A stretch of DNA of 21,177 bases from an uncultured Clostridia bacterium (GTDB taxonomy: Bacteria > Bacillota > Clostridia > TANB77 > CAG-508): positions 1 through 21,177 of the forward strand of contig CAKPKZ010000010.1 of NCBI GenBank assembly GCA_934167435.1, given 5' to 3'. Below are positions 19,101 to 21,177 of this stretch, in pieces. The notes under the pieces are model-generated. The model worked only from the letters and a program-made list of their open reading frames with translations. It had not been told where the DNA came from and made no database searches. A program made the translations under genes and the position numbers. Every line of letters begins with the position of its first letter. Positions within the stretch are counted from its first letter, which is position 1.

Positions 19101-21177
19101 GAAGAATATTACAAATATGTTAATGTAAATATAGAAGATAATACAGTAAAAGTAAAAGTACAAAATCCAAAACAAGAACCAAAGAAATACAATTTTGTTT
19201 TAAACAAAGTTGACGAAGAGGGACAACCATTAAGCGGAGCAAAATTTACATTAACTCTAGATAATAAACAAAAAGAACAAACATTATTATTAAATGAAGC
19301 GGTAGAAGGAACATTTTCAAAAATAAAACAAGATGCAAAAATTAACGAAACATACATATACAAAGTAATTGAAAATGAAAGTGCACAAGGATATATAAAT
19401 GCATTAAATAACAATTATATACTTATACCAGTTCAATTAAATGGAGAAGCAAAAATAGCAAAAGGCAATATTAATACAGGTTCAACAGAAAATGATAAAT
19501 ATTATAATAAATATGGATTTATTATAATGAATTCTGAAAATGAAATAGTATTAGAAGATGCAACAGACTTATATAGTAAAATAAAACTAAATATCAATAA
19601 CGAAAGCGAAGTTCCTAAAGTACAAATAACAATACCAAACGAAAAAGAAACAGAGCCAGGAAAATATAGTTTAGAGTTAGAAAAAGTAGATGAAAAAAGC
19701 AATAAACTATCTGGAGTAACATTTAAAGTAAACGGAAACGAAACACAAGCAACAGGACAAGATGGTAAAGTTAAAATAGTAGATAGCAAAGAAATAACAA
19801 AAGACACAGTAGGAACAATAGATGAATACAAAGTAAGCGAAGTAAAAGCAGCAGATGAATACATAACATTAGACGAAGAAATAACAGTATATGTAAGCAA
19901 AAAAGAAGAAAACAAAAAATATGTGCTAAATAAAGCGTCATTTAGTAATACAGAAGAAGTAACAACAAAAGAAGTAACACTAAAAGACGGAAGCAAAGCA
20001 ACAGCAAAAATAGCAATAAACGGTGAAACAGTAACAGTAACAATACCAAACAAATTAGAAGAAGAAAAAACAGGAAAATACAGTTTAGAAATAGAAAAAA
20101 TAGATACTGAAAATAACAAAGTATCAGCAGTAACATTTAAAGTAAATGATACACAAACACAAGCAACAGGAGAAAATGGTAAAGTTACAGTTATAGAAAA
20201 TACAGCAATAAGTAAATCAACAGTAGGAACAATAGATGAATATAAAATAAGCGAAATAAAAGCAGCAGACAAATATGTAACATTAAACGAAGATATAACA
20301 ATATATGTAAGCAAGAAAGAAAACGATAAAGAATACACACTAGACAAAGTATCATTTAGTAAAGACAAAGAAGAAACAACAAAAGAAGTAACATTAAAAG
20401 ATGGAACAAAAGTAAATGTAACAATAAAAGTAGAAAACAATGTAATAACAGTAACAATACCAAATAAAAAAGTAGAAATAAAACCAGGAAAATACAGCTT
20501 AGAAATAGAAAAAGTAGACACGCAAAATGCTAAACTAGCAGGAGTAACATTTAAAGTAAATGAAAACGAAACACAAGCAACAGGGGAAAATGGTAAAGTT
20601 ACAGTTGTAACAGATAAGGAAATAACAGAAGATACAGTAAAAACAGTTGATACTTATAAAATAAGTGAGGTAAAAGTTGAAGATAAATATGCAGCATTAG
20701 ACCAAAAAATAACAGTATATGTAAGTAAAAAACAAGAAGATAAATCTTATACATTAGATAAAGTGTCATTTAGTAAAGATAAAGAAGTTACACAAAAAGA
20801 GGTAGTGTTAAAAGACGGAAGCAAAGTAAATGTAACAATAAAAGTAGAAAACAATGTAATAACAGTAACAGTACCAAATAAACCAAAAGAATTTGACTTA
20901 GCATTACGTAAATGGGTAACAAAAGCAATAGTAATAGAAGACGGAAAACAAACAATAACACAAACAGGACACAAAGCAGAAGATGATCCAGAAGATATAG
21001 TAAAAGTAGAAATAAACAGAAAGAAACTAAATAGCACAGTAGTAAAATTTGAATATCAAATAAGAGTAACAAACGAAGGCGAAATAGAAGGATATGCAAA
21101 AGAAATCTCAGACTATATACCAGAAGGATTAAAATTCAATCAAGAAGATAACCCAACATGGAAAGAAGTTTCTGGAA
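13113..21177 (+). CDS. Giant thioester/CnaB-repeat surface protein, 3' end outside window
   Basis: An open frame of 2688 codons with no stop before the window ends. A membrane segment at about residues 11-33 acts as signal or anchor. Cys82 in GFCVMYK and Gln155 in EQYVLWQYTD match the Cys and Q-x-x-x-W pattern of thioester domains, with a shorter spacing than in the upstream gene. Then come about 14 CnaB-like units whose starts share Lys in xLxKxD-type strands (for example YNFVLNKVD, YKFELEKAE). They carry middle E-x-x-A-x-x-GY motifs (VITETKAPSGY, DITEVKAKNGY) and end in V-x-V-x-N strands, as expected for isopeptide formation. An FDLALRK module starts at residue 479 and another at 2594. By analogy with its neighbour, about 330 nt remain, giving roughly 2,800 residues; that is inference. 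Probably a long surface stalk presenting an adhesive tip. Confidence 0.85.
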   Translation, partial: MKKFEVNGKSKKTIIIAIISVILILCTIIGYAVKNVTKLVSLENNNELANLETKISIIDDDEEAKNDVGQIIIGGKYNNGFCVMYKGSLYGGVSQATNIGSAYDIKSNGQIRWLLDNMYLPYDDTTKELSIANIRNKIEVDISELKPDEIYVVEQYVLWQYTDKRFGTPGPSSYITGNNNRNKFYEALKKAADSNANYKSNGQSKASVSTTNAKVKVDGTNMIIGPFTIKENNTISTLNVTAKLNNSKVSAKMYTDKGCTNELGKYITNKEQEIYVKISNINKNINNNVSVEFSGKTYSTDAKYWSTDYGEVPQPVVTLERSPKDIKAEFSGEYKVPAAYYDLYIQKIDQATKEAIKGVKFEIKKGSQVINTTPTDTNGYVVVKNQKITAADISKKDTYTITEVEVAGSYFKLKKPISIYVKKDTTNLKVKSVSFSSNIDKETTEVELKDSSYKVELELSMSDDGKKVYLKIPNLEKNFDLALRKIIKSVKRKGVVVYDGDKDQRYHDITITSAAQLMRYGTIQYNNKKDTVKVQVGDTIVYTLRVYNEGSLKGYVKEITDYLPEGLKLASNSTINTKYNWKQDGNKAICTMSDFNIDPANNGLEIAKECAGVADYNDYYEDVEIECEVTNSFKGVLTNVSEITKYGKYEGGKQIDANQKGIDRDSIQNNVFTGKVKNNKQYFDQYIVDDSITKYYEGIEDDDDFENIEIEGQYDIEIEKVDAKDESKKLKDVEFSIESIIRDNTSNTVIPISNTYKTNEEGKINLPTQAINSTNTNCKDEYNIEEISLGSNSYVKLKYPITLKVTKTITNDGEYKLSKFELDGNDLTQAAINRDDPKNIRKYLAYDEAGNRVNINVNLDEQNNKLYIKIDNNPLEDISLNVKKVDMDDENKILENAEFKVTGPDGNNIPMEKGKLDFTIEKAELNKEYQFSIEETKAEDLYYNLFEGLKIILDIKTNGQGKIDSANLIIQGNDENKINEALKALSASVNEARNNIDLIIKNPQMKQSFKINLNKHNLDSEEGIDNAVFEVYKSNENKEEIEKIGNDITTKKGENQEIVKVENSTVNTTYYYLIKEKQTPANYNCKYSQVLVKVNINKNAEVTSSIEAMYDTQAQQWQNYQQSKYLSIAQNGEDITIGIANNLSYEFGLYKKDFAGENDISTAKDFTGTANFEIKQIYPESQVMHNGALVNAKKEFSNTEAKANGVYKYEITETDVSSGYYKTLIGKTIEVTVRTDANGNVLPVEYGGTEYKFKDEANLTNEEKLQLASLIKLEVGENNKINFYVANIPEGTYRLQLVKVDSAGTPIKSEMEFNVQLPVALENGETSWTATTSNSILTTPNQPIEEGKVHNYVITETKAPSGYKKLEKEINLSVDLTNASAFSQITSQMITCKYGNGSETLEGLQVYIASGANGIPIIQVYIPNHADQHVFELRKEDLDGNLITCTEDANYQIDGTKFIVSLQPYKTGESNVPEGTDLQSKTILNGYLKDGIIDENVVSYKNMQYTYDITEVKAKNGYINILGDNILRVIVKTGEDAKISNVYYEIHDPRNHFNNITETFKQKYGQFIEVSKDANAEKVIVKVKNTTGYKVRLNKEGTDGKPVTTATITARYNSVEECILNKTQVGEFSHISENAFPIGVGQVQKWRIDEHYVKPPYKNVFKNKYIEVDVTMDENKTIKVLGYTIKDSQTDLEVTQEEKAQLSKYIKGIEVVKENGISIVDVKLVNPLEYKFELEKAEYDDNQTQLSGAVLKVNDNVVISNGSSKYEETVEDVQVGKVKNIVIEEDSTTPNHINILENKKLIVGVMIDQDYNLVIKYTLIEDKQTGNTSLAKTSPIYKYLKIETNVKEDGSEVVTVKILNPSMYNFELLKTDAEGNVLPNTTFKIVSPIVKEQKGEYINEVQKEGLYRIYGQGGLLLGLTTQQGKISFQEKYVAQNKTYEYEISEIQAASVDYINMLKDYSLYVKVNVGLQGTISLQKYENGKDYILKNANGEEASEEYYKYVNVNIEDNTVKVKVQNPKQEPKKYNFVLNKVDEEGQPLSGAKFTLTLDNKQKEQTLLLNEAVEGTFSKIKQDAKINETYIYKVIENESAQGYINALNNNYILIPVQLNGEAKIAKGNINTGSTENDKYYNKYGFIIMNSENEIVLEDATDLYSKIKLNINNESEVPKVQITIPNEKETEPGKYSLELEKVDEKSNKLSGVTFKVNGNETQATGQDGKVKIVDSKEITKDTVGTIDEYKVSEVKAADEYITLDEEITVYVSKKEENKKYVLNKASFSNTEEVTTKEVTLKDGSKATAKIAINGETVTVTIPNKLEEEKTGKYSLEIEKIDTENNKVSAVTFKVNDTQTQATGENGKVTVIENTAISKSTVGTIDEYKISEIKAADKYVTLNEDITIYVSKKENDKEYTLDKVSFSKDKEETTKEVTLKDGTKVNVTIKVENNVITVTIPNKKVEIKPGKYSLEIEKVDTQNAKLAGVTFKVNENETQATGENGKVTVVTDKEITEDTVKTVDTYKISEVKVEDKYAALDQKITVYVSKKQEDKSYTLDKVSFSKDKEVTQKEVVLKDGSKVNVTIKVENNVITVTVPNKPKEFDLALRKWVTKAIVIEDGKQTITQTGHKAEDDPEDIVKVEINRKKLNSTVVKFEYQIRVTNEGEIEGYAKEISDYIPEGLKFNQEDNPTWKEVSG
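19659..20891 (+). repeat. Three tandem 138-residue CnaB-like repeats (second surface gene)
   Basis: Units begin at 19659, 20073 and 20487 (spacing 414 and 414 nt, then 405 nt to the next module at 20892). They begin GKYSLE(L/I)EK and end TVTIPNK or TVTVPNK. The period equals that of the two units at 11422 and 11836, so the arrays differ between the two genes by one unit. Confidence 0.88.
20892..21177 (+). repeat. Shared C-terminal module, copy in the second surface gene
   Basis: This is the partner of 12241-12526. The identity continues to the window edge, so the full length of the shared segment cannot be seen. It predicts the same membrane tail as in the first surface protein. Confidence 0.9.

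Noticed and set aside
19502..20521. Long open frame on the - strand (339 codons).
   Set aside because: It is a mirror of the repetitive + strand surface gene, consists of hydrophobic Ser/Phe-rich sequence, and shows no ribosome site.
13113..21177. Possible further frameshifts or CGG codons in the giant gene.
   Set aside because: The frame stays open from the start to the window edge, phase agrees with the homologous module at the end, and all CGG triplets I found there are out of frame.

Overview
The window comes from a very AT-rich, Gram-positive-type bacterium. The strong GGAGG ribosome sites, TTG starts, AGA as the main arginine codon, the DUF4321-radC-mreBCD-PBP2-minC gene order and the many CnaB-type surface modules all point to the Clostridia, probably an uncultured gut lineage. 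This placement is inference from gene content; no rRNA or tRNA is present.

Left part (about 105-6354, + strand): a compact cell-shape/division operon behind one good sigma-A promoter: DUF4321 membrane protein, radC, mreB, mreC, mreD, mrdA (PBP2) and minC. Gaps are 1-33 nt and three genes start with TTG. These genes make the MreBCD scaffold and the transpeptidase of the elongation machinery, plus the MinC division-site inhibitor. Middle (6355-7118, - strand): two overlapping small genes of unknown function that converge directly on minC. Region 7119-7629 is regulatory DNA with three candidate + promoters, TGTAAC direct repeats and a leader hairpin. Right part (7630-21177, + strand): two tandem genes for giant repeat-built surface proteins, one complete (1740 aa) and one running off the window (at least 2688 aa). 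Both start with a candidate thioester adhesion domain (Cys...Gln-x-Val-x-Trp) and continue with arrays of isopeptide-type domains. They share a nearly identical C-terminal module at DNA level.

The most striking observation is that mreB and one of the small - strand genes are each broken by a single extra C that lies directly before a GGA codon. Each extra C creates an in-frame CGG codon. By eye, CGG is used as an in-frame codon nowhere else in roughly 6,700 codons of this window. This may be +1 frameshifting at an unreadable or starved CGG codon; the plain alternative is a repeated assembly error. The two giant thioester/isopeptide proteins are the second point of interest.
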